Shown here in pieces: positions 27,129 to 39,139 of a DNA stretch of 64,000 nt (position 1 is the first letter of the stretch; each line of letters starts with the position of its first letter). Made by a program: the position numbers and the translations under genes. The notes beneath the pieces were generated by a model. It was not told the origin of the DNA. It was given only the letters and a program-made list of their open reading frames with translations, and ran no database searches. The stretch comes from Biscogniauxia marginata (lineage: Eukaryota; Ascomycota; Sordariomycetes; Xylariales; Xylariaceae), in contig MU404091.1 of NCBI GenBank assembly GCA_022695795.1, positions 1-64,000 of the forward strand, read 5' to 3'.

Positions 27129-28684
27129 AAGGGGCAGGTAGTAGTGAGGGTTGCTGGAAAGCGATGGCTGCTACCTCATAAGAATTCTTGCCTCGGCCAC
27201 ACCAGCGAATGCCCCTATCCATAGTATCCTTACTTGCATCGTAGAGGAGAACGGGGAAGAGAGCGAAAAAGTAGAGACTGGAAGAATGCCTCTCCTTGTC
27301 TCCTTATCCTCTCGTTCACGGCGACCTGCGGATGGGAGTATATTAGAGGTACTGATCCTCGTGCCATTTAGTCGTAATCTACTAACTCGTATTAGGTGAT
27401 GTTTCGTGGGATTTTTCCCGAATGACTAAGGTAGGACCCATTGGACGAAGTGCTCGCTGGTAGGCGAATAGGGGAGAGAGGGACCTTCATGGGGGATGAA
27501 TCACCTAAGTCTTTGATATACTGTGGATAGGTGTACCGTACCCACTGGCATACTATCATATAATATACTACTAGCGAGGGGGCATAAAATTTTGCTAGAT
27601 AGAATGAACTTGTCTAGGATGCGCTATAGTTTCCTTCTTCGAAAGGGGTTAGCTAGGATGAGGGCGGGTTTATAGCTAATTGGCTACTGGGAGGACCAAA
27701 CGAAGTCTCTTTCTACTTATTTGTGGTAGAGGGGCGTGCGGAATGTTGGAGGTTGTTCGATTTACGTTGTTATAGACTTGTCACCAACCACAAGTGTATA
27801 TAGTTTACCTTCATCGTAATAGAAACTTTTGCCTTATATAATACAGGGACACTAAAAACTCGGTCTTTAGCTAGATTCACGGAACTGATACTTATCTAAA
27901 GGATATTCATTCCCTCATCCTCACTTCTCTTATCCCCGTTTTCTCTGTCCTCTCAATTCCTGACTTTGATCCCTTCTAACCCCCAACTCTCGAAATTCCA
28001 AGTGGATGAACAGCAGACTCTCTGCTGAATGGAAACTGGGAAGTCGATGGATGAAACGGAGCTGATAGCCAGGGCACTTACACGGCCTTGACGGCTTACA
28101 CCGGCACCGAAACCGGTAATAGAAAGTACCCCACTAAATTAATGCACTCTGTCCTATCACAGAGAATCAACCCACTTCTTTCCTAAACGGGCAGTTAACT
28201 GCCACTGCAGGTAATTCGATCCGCACACACCGCCTGAAGTTGAGAATAGACAAATAAAAAAAAAGACCACCACCACCAAACAAGAAACCTGGGGGAAAAA
28301 AAAAAGAAAAAAGGTACCTCAGGCATCCAGCTAACAAGTGATTGGGCCTCAATCTCTGGTTCGTGAACTCGAGCAGGTAGGACCCCAAGCTGCCGTTGAA
28401 GGAATACCTTAGCTACCTATAGTCGAATCCACATTAATATACCGACTATCCGGACGAACTGAACTGAATACACCCACTCAGGGGAAGAGAAGAAAAGAAA
28501 GAGGGGCTTCCCTTCTCTTTTAGCTGTCCTTTTTTTCTTCTTCTTTTCTTTTCCCTTGACAACCGCCGCAAGAGAGCGGAGTCGTTCAATACCACCGGAC
28601 TATTATTACCTATTTTTCGAACTGCATATCACACACATACCACCTTGTCAGCATCGAAAAAGGGAGGGGGGCCAACATAAAAAA
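27129..28684. other. Intergenic region and EBP-like gene promoter
   Basis: No gene seen. The sequence between about 27400 and 27900 is mildly AT-rich. From 28485 to 28560 there is a purine tract then a pyrimidine-rich CTTTTCTTC tract, typical of fungal promoters, shortly before the start codon at 28685. A/C-rich runs near 28255-28310 are simple sequence. Confidence 0.5.
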
Positions 28685-30327
28685 ATGAGTACCTGGTGGT
28701 GGCCGTTGGGCGTCGCGCCGCCGGCGCCGCAGCAGCAGCAGCACCAGCAGGAGGTGGCGAAGGCCCCTCCCGAGCCTCTGCACCCGTATTACCCGCTCGG
28801 CGTCAGCATCCCGTCGTACGCCCCCAACGAGGCGCCCGTCTCGGTGCTGCTGCCCGCGTTCGGCGGCGCGCTGGCCTTCGTGCTCGTCGGCGCCGCCGTC
28901 GTGGCGCGCAGGTCGAACCCCGGCTTGAGCGCGTCGAGCCTCGCCGTGTTCTGTTGGTTCGTGATGAGTGAGCCACCACCACCACCACCACCAACCCCTG
29001 TCCTGTCCTCCCCCCTCTTCCCCCTTTTTCCCCACTGAGAAGTTGTTCCCCAAGCTTTTCTTTTTTCTTTTTTCTTCCTTTTTCGGTGTATCCACTTACT
29101 ATGATGTATATGTGCCTTGCTAACCAGAGTCCCCCTTCACCCCCCCCTGATTCTAGATGCCTGTATACACTGTATATTTGAAGGTGAGTTTTAATATCCA
29201 TTTATGTGTATATATATGCTTCTGCCTAGCAAGTGTAGAACAGTTAGCCACGTCTGGGTTTAATAAGCTGGGTTCTCTAAGCCTATATACCGAGATACCT
29301 TACCCAGAGGTGGAAAAAAAAAGGGGGGGCGGAGCTAGTAAAAGCAAAGGCTGACAAGGGAACAAAACTCGAAGGGTATTTCGTCCTCAACCATGCCACC
29401 GTCGCCTCGTCGCAGAACCTGCTCGCCCAGCTCTGGAAGGAATACGCGCTCTCGGACTCGCGGTACCTGACGTCCGACTTCTTCATGCTGAGCGTCGAGG
29501 GCATCACGGCGGTACGTGAAAAGAATTTCTTACTCTCTAACTCTCTCACTCTCTCCTAGACAAATCCCCCCTCCCCCCCTCCCCCTTTTTTTTATATACC
29601 CCAAGAAATTGTATATAAAAATACCTAAGTACAATCTTTCGAAACGAAAAACTAAAACCCGCCAGTCCGTCTGGGGCCCCCTCTGCCTCCTGAACGCCGT
29701 GTCGATCGTGCGGGCGAGCCCGGCCCGGCACGCCCTGCGCATCATCGCCTGCACGGCGCACCTCTACGGCGTCGCGCTGTACTACGCCACCAGCCTGAGC
29801 GAGCTCTACTTCGCCGGCCGCTCGCACAGCCGGCCCGAGGACCTGTACTTCTGGGTCTACTACGTCGGGTTTAACCTACCGTGGGCGGTCGTGCCGGCTA
29901 GTAGGTTTTTTTTTTTTTTTCCCTTCATTCTTTTTTCTTTTCTTCTTCATCCCCTTAAATTTTTTTCTTCTTCTTTTTCTTCGGCCTGCGTGTTTTGCGT
30001 GCCACGATCGGTACGCTCCGAAGTCCTGGGAGATCGATATATGTCACACGTATACATACATGTATAAGTGTATATGACCTATTTTGGGGGGAAGGGGGGT
30101 ATACAGGAAGAGCAAAGGGAAAAAAAGGGGGTTTAAAAATTTTGGTTTTCGGTTGCTGATAAACTCGTCCTCTAGTCCTCTTATACGACAGCCTCAACAC
30201 CATCACCCGCGCGATGCGCGCGCTCGACCAAGTGGACCGCATGCTGGACGCGTACCGGCAGGAGGAGTACGCCATGGCGAAGCGGGCCCAGGCGCGGTGT
30301 AGGGTCGAGCCGAGGAAGTCGAGGTAA
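28685..30327 (+). CDS. EBP (emopamil-binding) family sterol Delta8-Delta7 isomerase-like protein
   Basis: Probable ER membrane protein of the EBP/EXPERA family, whose characterised members shift the sterol ring double bond from C8 to C7. Exons 28685-28967, 29157-29183, 29375-29511, 29666-29900 and 30176-30327 give 277 aa. Visible features: a Gln-rich start, a first membrane span near residues 55-75 (SVLLPAFGGALAFVLVGAAV), then ACIHCIFEGYFVLNH, SRYLTSDFFMLSVEGITA, a hydrophobic stretch WGPLCLLNAVSIV, and DLYFWVYYVGFNLPWAVVPA. The His and Glu of IHxxFEGY, the Glu of the SVEGITA segment and the late N-x-x-W match positions conserved in the family. IHxxFEG comes from a 27-nt exon, so it is easily missed. 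Fungi usually use ERG2 for this sterol step, so the native substrate may differ. Third codon positions are strongly GC-biased. Confidence 0.85.
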
Positions 30328-31449
30328 AAAAAAAAACCAAAACCCAAACCCAAACCCCCAACTAAATGAGCTCCTGTGGAAAGAGAAGAGGGGGAAGAAG
30401 ACTGCTCCCAAGAGCACTTTACTGGCCTGGATTGTTCGCATATGTGGGTGTATTGTGTGTGGTTTGGGTGCATAGCTTTAGATTTTTACCTATGAGGCAT
30501 ACCTAACGTATGTGATGACCTTGATGAGGAGTTTTGGCGGGCTCTGTTGCTTTCCCCCTTTTCTTTTTATTATTATTAAAACAACTGGTATAGATTTTTA
30601 TTATTTGGGGTATAAAATTATTTATAGGTACATGACATGATCGGAAATGAGAAGCCATCATTTCTACATATATACCCTTACACGTACAAGAATATTATAA
30701 TACGAAATTTCGGGGTTGTAGATAATCTGCGTGGAGCAACTCGGTTTTTGATGGACACAGGATGTGGGGAGTAAAGGGAATAGGGGAGGGGGTTATAAAT
30801 GATGGCTACTGATAAGAGACCGTATATTTGAGCTATATAGTTCTCTTAGCTTGAGATGTTATACCTACTCCTTAGCCTGCTCAACTAGGAAGTCCGATTG
30901 TAGTGAACCCGGGTCTTGGTGGGAATTTGGTAGTTGTTTATCACTGTTAAATAAGTTTCACTATAGAATAAACGATTGCCGTAAGTCCCGCTTCCATTAG
31001 GCGCGTAATCTGATCTCACGCTAGAGCAACTCCGTAACCGCCAGGGGAAATCATATAGACTGCCCATAAGCCTCTGACTCGCTTGACGCCGTCTTGATAA
31101 CTACCTAATCTTTAACCAATTCGTCTATCTAGATCTCAACAGCCCTCTGCCCCCAAGTGTCGTGGTTGCCCCGTATCCCAGGCCCATCTACAATCCGATT
31201 TAAAGCGCACTGAGTAATTCGCTTCAGCGTCCAGGGACAAATTTCACCCGGAGATCGAAAGCCTTAGGAGAACGCGTTCATCGACAATAGGGTTGAAGTC
31301 TCGAGGGCCCGAAAAGATGTGAACATGGCAAGGGCGATTAAATTCCATTTCCCAACGCCAAATGTTGATGCTAGCGGTAGTCAAATTATCAACCGGGTAT
31401 CGTATCCTCTTGTCTATCTGTAAAAGTCATGTGTGCCCTTCGCCGAGCC
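30328..31449. other. Intergenic region between convergent genes
   Basis: No gene seen. The block 30540-30720 is AT-rich with TTATTATTATT runs and probably includes the 3' processing region of the EBP-like gene. The CWC15 gene ends at 31450 on the opposite strand. Confidence 0.5.
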
Positions 31450-32421
31450 TTATCTCACGTATTTACTCATGAACCGCTTGTGGAAGTCGGATCGAAGGAG
31501 GTCCTACGTGGTGTTAGTACTTTCGTATATATAGCAAGCCGTTCAGCACTAATCTCAGGTCGATTCTTACATTGATGAACTCCTTCTTCTTGCCCTTCTC
31601 CTCGGTTCCTCTAGCTTGGTTCTTGAACACAACGTCGTCGTCCCATCTGCAACCGTCTGGGTTAGTGCCGTACTTATCGTAATAAGAAAGCCGAGGAGCC
31701 CCCAACTTACCTCCGCTTAATATTGAAGTTCTGCTTAGGGTTCAGCAGCGGGTTGCCTAGCGCGATGTCGCGTTCGCGCTCCTCTTCCTCCGCAGCAGCC
31801 CGCTCCCGCTCCTCTCTCTCGCGCTTCTCGGCGCGTTCCCGCCGGATCTTCTCGAGCTCCCGCTGCAGCTCCGCTTGGTCGTCATCGTCGTCATCGCTGT
31901 CCTCTTCGCTATCCTCTTCTTCCGAATCGTCTTCCGAATCCGCGTCTATGTCTCTCGACTCCTCTAATATGCGCCGCCGTTTCGCATCCGGGTCTTCCTC
32001 CCCGTCGGCTTGCGACGGTGCTATCTCTAGCGGTCGCTTCGCGTTTTTGGTGGCAGCGTCCGTAGTCTCGGGTTCGTCCGCATCGGGCAGGGCACCGCCG
32101 TTCTGCTTCGCAAAGTGGGCGGCCTCGGCGGCGAGGAGCTGGGTTCGCAGGTCCCGGGGTCCATCGGCGTCTCCTCCCTGACCAGGTTGTCTAGCGATAG
32201 TTTTATTAATCTAAAAGCTCGGAGTTAGTGAAGGGGTGTGCATGGCTTACCGGAACTTCAGCTGCGTGTGAGCTGGAAGAAGTCTTTGATGGTAGGCTGG
32301 GCCTCGAAGAGCGTCCTTGCCACGCGCCTGGGATGAAATTAGCAACGGGGGATTGACAAGGCGCGTGGAATATATCTCATAAACTAACAGGGTCGAAGGT
32401 AGGCCTGTGTGCGGTAGTCAT
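31450..32421 (-). CDS. CWC15: Pre-mRNA splicing factor CWC15
   Basis: Component of the Prp19-associated (NineTeen) splicing complex in the nucleus. Five exons, in order 32389-32421, 32251-32327, 31711-32190, 31571-31646 and 31450-31503, give 239 aa. The start MTTAHRPTFDPARGK and the following ALRGPAYHQRLLPAHTQLK are diagnostic of the family. The middle holds a long acidic run (about residues 130-160) then an Arg/Glu-rich predicted coiled coil. The end reads NPLLNPKQNFNIKRRWDDDVVFKN in two overlapping pieces of the known motif, then FHKRFMSKYVR. All introns are 60-67 bp with GT-AG ends. It diverges from RRP45 across 334 bp. A + strand open frame of 152 codons at 31723-32181 is a Ser/Arg-rich shadow of the acidic coding sequence. 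Confidence 0.95.
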
Positions 32422-32755
32422 CGTGCCTAATATGCCTATGCGGACGAGTGGTGATGGGTGTTGAAATCGGTATGTTATATAAAGGTCGTACTATGTACAT
32501 ACGTATTGATTGGTTTCCATCTGTTGGCAAGTCTGGAAGGTCGGCTTTCTAAGAGCAGAAGATCCGGCCGGGGAAGGGTGGGTCTTGGATGGGTTCACCG
32601 CCCGGCAGAAAAGCGATTGGATTTTTTAGGGGAGCTTCAACTCTCTGTCACTGCATCTGCAGCTTTGGGTAGCCCCACCATCCCACCTGAAAAAACAGTA
32701 ATGAAATGAAGAGAACAGCGGACGACTTTCCTCGCTTCTTGATCGACGATTGACC
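32422..32755. promoter_or_regulatory. Divergent promoter between CWC15 and RRP45
   Basis: A 334-bp gap separates the two start codons, which face away from each other, so both promoters must lie here or reach into the neighbours. No TATA box is obvious. Both genes act in nuclear RNA processing. Confidence 0.6.
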
Positions 32756-33692
32756 ATGCCCCGGGAGGCCGAACCTTCTCTCAATGAGCGGGCTTTCGTA
32801 TTGCAAGCGCTGCAGGAAGGCCTGCGAGTCGACGGCCGCGCATTCGACCAGTTCAGGAAGCTTGACCTCAAGTTCGGCGACCAGTATGGAGTAGCAGACG
32901 TGACTCTCGGCAAGACGAGGTGTGTCAGTCCTGTATTTCTATATATATATATATCATTGGCTGACATTGTTTAGGGTACTCGCAAAGGTCTCCGCCGAAG
33001 TCACTGCTCCCTACTCGGACCGACCGTTCGACGGCATCTTCACCATCACCACCGAACTGAGCCCCATGGCCTCGCCTGCCTTCGAAGTAAACCGGCCGAC
33101 AGAGACCGAGGTTTTGCTATCTAGATTACTCGAAAAAACTGTTCGCAGGTCGAATGCCCTCGATACCGAGTCCCTGTGTCTTATCGCGAGCCAAAAGTGC
33201 TGGTCTATAAGGGTCGATCTGCATGTTCTCTCGCACGACGGCAACCTAATCGACGGATCATGTCTGGCCGTAGTGGCAGCATTACGGCACTTCAGGAAAC
33301 CAGACACGAGCATAGAGGGAGAAACACTAACTATCTACACCCCCGCCGAGAGAGAGCCCGTTCCGCTGAGTTGGCTACATTCGCCGTTGTGCGTCACGTT
33401 CAGTTTCTTCGGAGAAGGCGGAGAGATCATACTGTTGGATGCCAACTTGTTGGAAGAGCAGTTGAGAGTGACCAGCTGTACAATAAGCCTCAATAAGCAC
33501 GGAGAGATATGCCAGATCGCAAAGTTTGGTGGCACGCCCGTAGATGCCGTATCCTTGATCCAATGCACGAACGCTGCTCTCACCAAGGTGAAGGAGCTCT
33601 CGACATGGTTAGACCAGAAGCTAGCCGAGGATTCCAAGCGACGAGATAAGGGAGGCCTCATGGCCGAATTATCTGCGGAAAACGAGAGATAG
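32756..33692 (+). CDS. RRP45: Exosome complex component RRP45
   Basis: RNase PH-like subunit of the six-membered ring of the RNA exosome (nucleus and cytoplasm), which processes rRNA and degrades RNA. Two exons, 32756-32919 and 32975-33692 (55-bp intron), give 293 aa. The N-terminus reads LNERAFVLQALQEGLRVDGR, typical of RRP45, followed by KFGDQYGVADVTLGKTRVLA at the exon junction. Later segments GSCLAVVAALRHFRKPD, LHSPLCVTFSFF and INLNKHGEICQ-like (here ISLNKHGEICQ) mark the two halves of the RNase PH fold. Eukaryotic ring subunits of this type are catalytically inactive; activity lies in other subunits. Length is close to the yeast protein. The start at 32756 fits the family start MPREAEPS. 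It converges with the ARL3-like gene, 181 bp apart. Confidence 0.95.
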
Positions 33693-33873
33693 TAGTATGG
33701 CCGGCAAACGCCTTTCGATATTAGAATCAAGATACCCATAATTGATCGCGAGGCCGTCCTTCAAGGTGGACTCGTTCCACATAGACCGTAACGCCGTCCC
33801 CATGCCGCTGAATGCAAGAATTGCCACATCTTTAACTCCAGATCCAAGTGTAGAAAGAAGCCAAGCCCAGCAT

Positions 33874-34641
33874 TTACCGCATTACCGGCGGTCTCGACTC
33901 CTTGTTCCATTTGACCCTAGACCTAACCCAGTCGACGGCTTCCCTCACGCCCGTGCCGGTCAACGCGCTCACGGGCAGAACTCGCGAGTCGCGGATGCTA
34001 GAGGCCTTGTCGCCCTCGAACACCTTCTTGACGAGGCCCTCCTTTATCCTCACAACCTCGACGCAATCCTCGCGGTCCTGCTTGTTGGCGAGGATCAGGA
34101 GCGGCACGCCCTCGGTCTCGGAGTTCTGCAGGACGTCCTCGAGCACGAGGCGGCACTCGTCGAGGCGGCCCGAGTTGTTGTCGTGCTCGAGGTTGCCGTC
34201 GCCGATGTCGGTGCTGTCGATGATGAAGACGATGGCGTGGCAGCTCGCGTAGTAGCTCTGCCACAGCCGGCGCAGGCTCAGCTGCCCGCCGACGTCCCAG
34301 ATCTTCAGGTACATGTCCGGCAGCGTCAGCGTCGACACGTTCTGGCCGACCGTCGGCACCGTCTTGAGCTTCGGGTCCGGGCGCTCCGGGAGGAACAGCG
34401 ACTTGGCCTGCTCGTGAAACGTCGTCTTGCCCGCGTTGTCGAGGCCGAGGAGGATCACCGAGTACTCTGTTTTTTTAGGGCGCGTGCGCTGATGTCAGAA
34501 AAATAAAGCCTCCCTATTGTGTTTCAAGTATTTTTCTTTTCTTTTGTTTGACAGATGGGAAGGACGGGTTGCAGATTTCGGGTGGAACTGACCCTCCTTG
34601 CTGGTCGCGAGCCGGTAGAGGCCCTTCGCCAGATGATACAT
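33874..34641 (-). CDS. ARL3: ARF-like small GTPase, ARL3/ARFRP1 type
   Basis: Predicted Golgi-associated GTPase that, in yeast (Arl3) and animals (ARFRP1), recruits Arl1 and golgins. Exons 34593-34641 and 33874-34466 with a 126-bp intron give 213 aa. The start MYHLAKGLY matches the family; it lacks the Gly2 that ARF proteins need for myristoylation, consistent with N-terminal acetylation known for yeast Arl3. GTPase motifs: G1 GLDNAGKT at residues 24-31, G2 Thr in TVGQN near 55, G3 WDVGGQ at 73-78, G4 NKQD at 144-147 and G5 near PVSALTGTG. The symbol follows yeast naming, which differs from human ARL3. Exon 2 is strongly GC-biased at third positions. The + strand frame of about 250 codons at 33742-34506 is a shadow. 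Confidence 0.94.
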
Positions 34642-35225
34642 CTTGGGCTGGGTTGACGAGGAGACCCAATTCGTGTCGAATCCGTGTCGCAGTTGTCAAG
34701 ATACAATAATTATTTGCGACAAGAGCTTGATGCGACCCGGCGCGTCAGGGTATTGTACAGTAGTAAAATAGGGTAGATACGTCAGGTAGGGTACGGTATA
34801 CGTAAATCAATCTAGTTAGACGATGGAAGCAATGCGCGCAAGGCGTGGGCTGACAGATGCTACGTGGGGAGGGGCGCCTGGGGGGTGGGGAGAAGGGGGA
34901 GAAGGGGGAAGGAACTTCACACTGCTATGCATGTACTGGAGACTTCCTCTGTCGGGAACATTCCAGCTCGTATCAAGTAGTGGATACTTTTGATCATCTC
35001 CCTCAAGTCACTCAACGCGGGTTGGTTCCAGCCACGGAAAGTAGCAGGTACAGATTACACTGGAAGCTAATGCCCTGTCATGTGCGCCATCATTCCAATT
35101 CTACTCATCGTCCAACAACTAACCTGCCAGCCTACCTCACATGCATATATAGGTCTTGAGAGGTCCACCATCTTCATAGATCTACATCTTCATGTAGTTT
35201 ATGCGAGAGACCCGCACAGCTCAAG
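34642..35225. promoter_or_regulatory. Divergent promoter, ARL3-like GTPase and membrane protein
   Basis: A 584-bp gap between two start codons that face away from each other. It contains a G-rich stretch at 34865-34910 and no open frame I can support. Confidence 0.5.
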
Positions 35226-37008
35226 ATGGCTCCCGTCCCGTTTCGACACCCTGTCAGGTACGCAGTCTGCCATCGATGGCTTTTACTGGTTGGATGCCGA
35301 CTGACTTACATGGGTTAGGTATACTCCATTGGCCTTGGCGGGTACCCATCTTGCCTTGATAGTCTACTTGACCTATGCCGTCGGTGCGAGCCTCTACACC
35401 TCATACAAATCGCTAGGTCCGGCCCAGGATACCCGCTCACGCCTAGCTCAGCGCAAGAGATTCGCCCCCGTTTTTCTGGCGCTCGCAGCCGCAGCCTTCT
35501 CGTTGGCGACGTGCTCATCTATCGTGTACACGAGGTTATCGTACATAACATGGGCCTACGAGCACGGCCTCGACCTACCTGGACAGTATGATAAGTCGTC
35601 TTAATTTCGCTGCCGCAGAAAATGTGAAATCTAATATTCCAGTGACAGCTTGGTAGGCGACGATGGGTATATCCCTGACACCAGGGACTCGAGTCAACTC
35701 TACGTCGCGCAGTGGCTAAGTGACACGCCCGTCTTCGAGGCCCTCGAGATCGTTGCTGAGAAGGCCCGTCGCTTCTGGTGGGGGCAGCAGATTGATCTTG
35801 CGACGACGGCGTTCAGTATGCTACTGGCAATCGAGGGACGGCGACGAAAAATACCGATGCTTTCGGCATTCGTAGCATTGGCGCAGCTAGTTAACCTGTC
35901 GTTTGCTCAGAACTTGTTCTACCTCGCTCTCCTTCTTACGCCCTCGCCGTTGCCGGCAGGAGACGGAGACTTACAGCTACCTGTCGTGCCCTTCCCCCCT
36001 TCGCAATGGGCCCATCTTCGGGATAGATTGCTGCCGCCAAAACCGGGCAACTGGTTTCCACATCCCTCTATCTTCGCCTGCGCCTTGGCCCTGAATTTAG
36101 CCTTCATATTCTTCATCCCGTATGCAGCTGGGACTTCATCATTTACGACTGCAGTTTTGCTCACCCGGCTCTCGACTTTCTTACCCCTTATACTCCCTAA
36201 GATCGTACCCGGCAAGTGGGGCACCGTCTACCAACACCCTCACGACGCCTACCATTCGTTTGTGAATCTGTTTAGGTTCCTGTCTGTAGCTGCGTTCGCG
36301 CTGCACGCAAAGGTTACTTTTACCGGGCTCGTCTTTAATGCCCCATACTCGCATTATCACCGACACAGCGCTCTCTTCCCTTGGGACGTGGAAGAGCGGT
36401 CGAAATGGGAGCGTAGCACAACTGCTCTTGGAAAGCTTCTTGGATCTACCTCTGATCATCCCGTCGTTGCGGCTGTTGGCTGGGACGTCTTGATTTGCAC
36501 GCTGAGTCTCGGTGTCTGGGCCGCCGTACGTGCTACGAATGTCAACGACATTTTTCACTCGGTGATTCCATTCTATAGCCCCACCACCTCTCAGGCTATC
36601 GAGTCGACACCCCAGATGAAGGAACAGACTCCGCAATCACCTTCTATCAAGGAGGAGCTAGAAACAAGCGACGACATAGAGCATGAGCATCATATGACAC
36701 TGCGACGACGCGACCGATCGGGAAAGGTCCGGGGAAGTAGTATTGTTAGCTCTAGCGGCGTTAGCGAAGCTGTGGTTCCTCCCTCGACGCGGAAGAGGGG
36801 CCGGCCGAAGAAGACCAAGCAGGTAAAGGAGGAGGAGATGGCCTACGAGCCCTCGCCGGCCGAAGCCAGGCAGCTTGTCGAGGGCGACGTCCTGCCGCCT
36901 CAGGAGCTGGATTGGGATTCTGCCGCCCTAGCCTGGGGCCTATTCGCTTTCAGTGGACTGGCATCTGCGTCTGCTGGCGTTTTCGGGGGTGAATGCGTTG
37001 CGAGATAG
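35226..37008 (+). CDS. Polytopic membrane protein of unknown function
   Basis: I do not recognise a named family. Exons 35226-35257, 35319-35585 and 35643-37008 give 554 aa; introns are 61 and 57 bp with GT-AG ends. The first exon supplies MAPVPFRHPVR. Hydrophobic stretches suggest seven or eight membrane spans: TPLALAGTHLALIVYLTYAV near 13-35, VFLALAAAAFSLATCSSIVY near 62-82, a pair near 150-205 (FVALAQLVNLSFAQNLFYLA), a pair near 245-290, one near 315-340 and VVAAVGWDVLICTLSLGVWA near 375-395. The C-terminal tail is charged, probably outside the membrane, and includes RKRGRPKKTKQ near residue 485, which resembles an AT-hook core. A last weak hydrophobic stretch follows. It could be an organelle or nuclear-envelope protein; that is speculation. 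Confidence 0.85.
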
Positions 37009-37840
37009 GCGAACGGGATGGATTTAGGTACGGAATATGACATGGGCATTGAATCGGATCGGACAGGACGAATACCCGGATAAAAAAACATGGAGGGTTG
37101 GTTTAAGGGCGTTGATAGGCAATTAGGGGAGGTTTGCTTTCTAACTTGAGGTTGGTAAGAGCCTAATAATAGGCAATGCAAAGACTAGCAATGAATCTTA
37201 GCTAGCACATTATGCGAATTCTTTGATGATTTCAACTTACTTAGGGGAGTAACAATGGTGCTATCACCATTGGATTTGAAGAGACTCTCTTACACTTTTT
37301 GGACAGCCCAACTAACTCTTTCAATACAACTTCAATGTTATATGATGTCTTCCTGTGCTCTTGGTGGCGATACTAAACTTTAGAGTTCCCTTTTTTGCGA
37401 CGACTATTTAGTATGGCTTTATGGGATAAGATTCTATTGACCTGAAGAGGTTTGTGCTGCTGGGGCTTACTATGCTTTATAAGTTCAAGGTCCATCATTG
37501 AGTAGTGTTATCAGACAACATTTTATTCTCTGTGACTTCCATTTCTAGCCCCTAATATCTCAGTCTATTAGTCTTCACTCGATATTGTATTTTATTAGCT
37601 TCAACGTTGTGTACTCAAAGCTATACATGTACTCTCTTTAACTTATTAGTTACAAACAGATAAGAAGAAGAAAGACGGCACATTCGCTACTCCTTTCCAA
37701 CCAACTTGCTCTCTATTGGTTACTTTAGGATGAAAATATTATCCATTGACGTATTCCATGCAGGGAGACTAGGGGTAGAGCGAGCTTACCAAACCCATAA
37801 ACGTCCTTCTCCTCTGCCGGGCGCTTACGCACATGGCGTC

Positions 37841-37857
37841 GCATCGCATCGCATCGC
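37841..37857 (+). repeat. GCATC pentanucleotide repeat
   Basis: Three full GCATC units plus a partial one. Simple microsatellite. Confidence 0.7.
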
Positions 37858-38384
37858 ACCCCGAGGTGGGCATGTAAGCCCTAACGGCTGCAAGCTATAT
37901 ACAGCCACTATACTTTACCATATCGAGTTTTCTGGAACATCGAAGATGCGATGTTCACCAATAACCAGTCAACAAGTTCACAAGGCTATGTCATCTAGTG
38001 CCTTTGCCAGCCTTGTTCGGTGCGAAATAAATATGTCTCCCTCACTCAAAGCTTCTTTTAACTTCAACAGCTTGGATATTTTATTAGATGTATTTGTTTC
38101 AAGTAGGCAGGCAGTGTGTCAGTCTGCCAGTTACTGCCTCGTCAAGGTAACTCGCGCCTCAAGCAACAACAACAACGTACCTTCTCTCGGATGAACCAGC
38201 GCAACTTCCTCTAAATCAATACATTACATCACAACACCATTTATTTGCATGGGGTTGAATAACCATTCCACTTATTCCTTTACAACGCTGCATACCGACG
38301 ACATATTTCAGCGCAGCAATACACACTCATTAGGTTGCTAGAGTCAACACTTAGAGACAGTCCTTACTTCCCATTTCTTCACCA

Positions 38385-38414
38385 GCCTTTTGGCCTTTTG
38401 GCCTTTTGGCCTTT
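38385..38414 (+). repeat. 8-bp tandem repeat GCCTTTTG
   Basis: Three perfect octamers followed by a partial copy (GCCTTT). It lies about 730 bp upstream of the F-box/2EXR-like gene. Confidence 0.8.
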
Positions 38415-39139
38415 CGATCTTTCAGCCATTCTGGCATGGCGAACTTGACGTGAACAATATAACGAACGAGAACGAGACGCACATACGAAACTCCATACCT
38501 AACCATCTAAATTAGGTACCTATTTGATGGTTTCCAGGATATTCGGTTGTCTCCCCACTCCCTCGACCTCTCAAGCACGGCAAACCTACAAGTCGGCCCT
38601 CTCACGCAACCTCCCACCTCGCCGACTTCTCCAGCCTGTTCCCCTTTACCTATACCGGCGGTCAAAACAACCTGCTCCGTACCACTAGTCACCAATTATT
38701 GGCCGTTACAGCATTTGCCTTCTTTCTACCTAATCACCAACACCGGTTAAGTACCTAGGTACTGGATCTCTGCGCTTTGGCGCTTCTTCTATATATCCAG
38801 CGACGATCCGCCCCCCCCCTCCCCCTGCTCATACCAACCCTCAACTCCCCCTGTGGCTATACCTCCGGGCCCTGTTGGCGACTCGCACCAGAGCATCGCC
38901 TAGTCAATGATCGCCTGGGAAACATGCACCTTGGAAACGAACCACAACCATAATGATCCATCTGAACCTCTGACTGGAGTACGCAAACGCACTTAAAGTC
39001 ATCTGGCAACAAGCGAGAGAAAAAAACACCGAACCACAAACCTTACCATTCTTCCCTTCTCGTTGTTGGTGTGCCCTCCTCGTCATACTTTGTACACCCT
39101 TGGCCTCTATCTCTGTACTAGGTGTCTACTCCGGCCAGC

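Larger units (their letters stand above)
37009..39139. other. Intergenic region, no supported gene
   Basis: No gene I can support in 2.1 kb. An open frame at 37706-38194 (162 codons) resembles nothing and is probably chance. Bases 37200-37700 are AT-rich. Two short tandem repeats are listed separately. CT-rich sequence from 38800 to 39120 looks like the promoter and leader of the gene at 39140. Confidence 0.5.

Noticed and set aside
28610..29201. Minus-strand Arg/Gly-rich and Trp-rich frames
   Set aside because: They are antisense readings of the EBP-like exon 1 and its CCACCA-rich intron.
31723..32181. Plus-strand Ser/Arg-rich frame of 152 codons
   Set aside because: It is antisense to the acidic and Arg/Glu-rich exon 3 of CWC15.
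33742..34506. Plus-strand frame of 254 codons
   Set aside because: It is antisense to the ARL3-like GTPase, whose motifs G1 to G5 are intact on the minus strand.
37706..38194. 162-codon plus-strand frame
   Set aside because: It reads through a GCATC microsatellite and contains no recognisable domain; probably chance.
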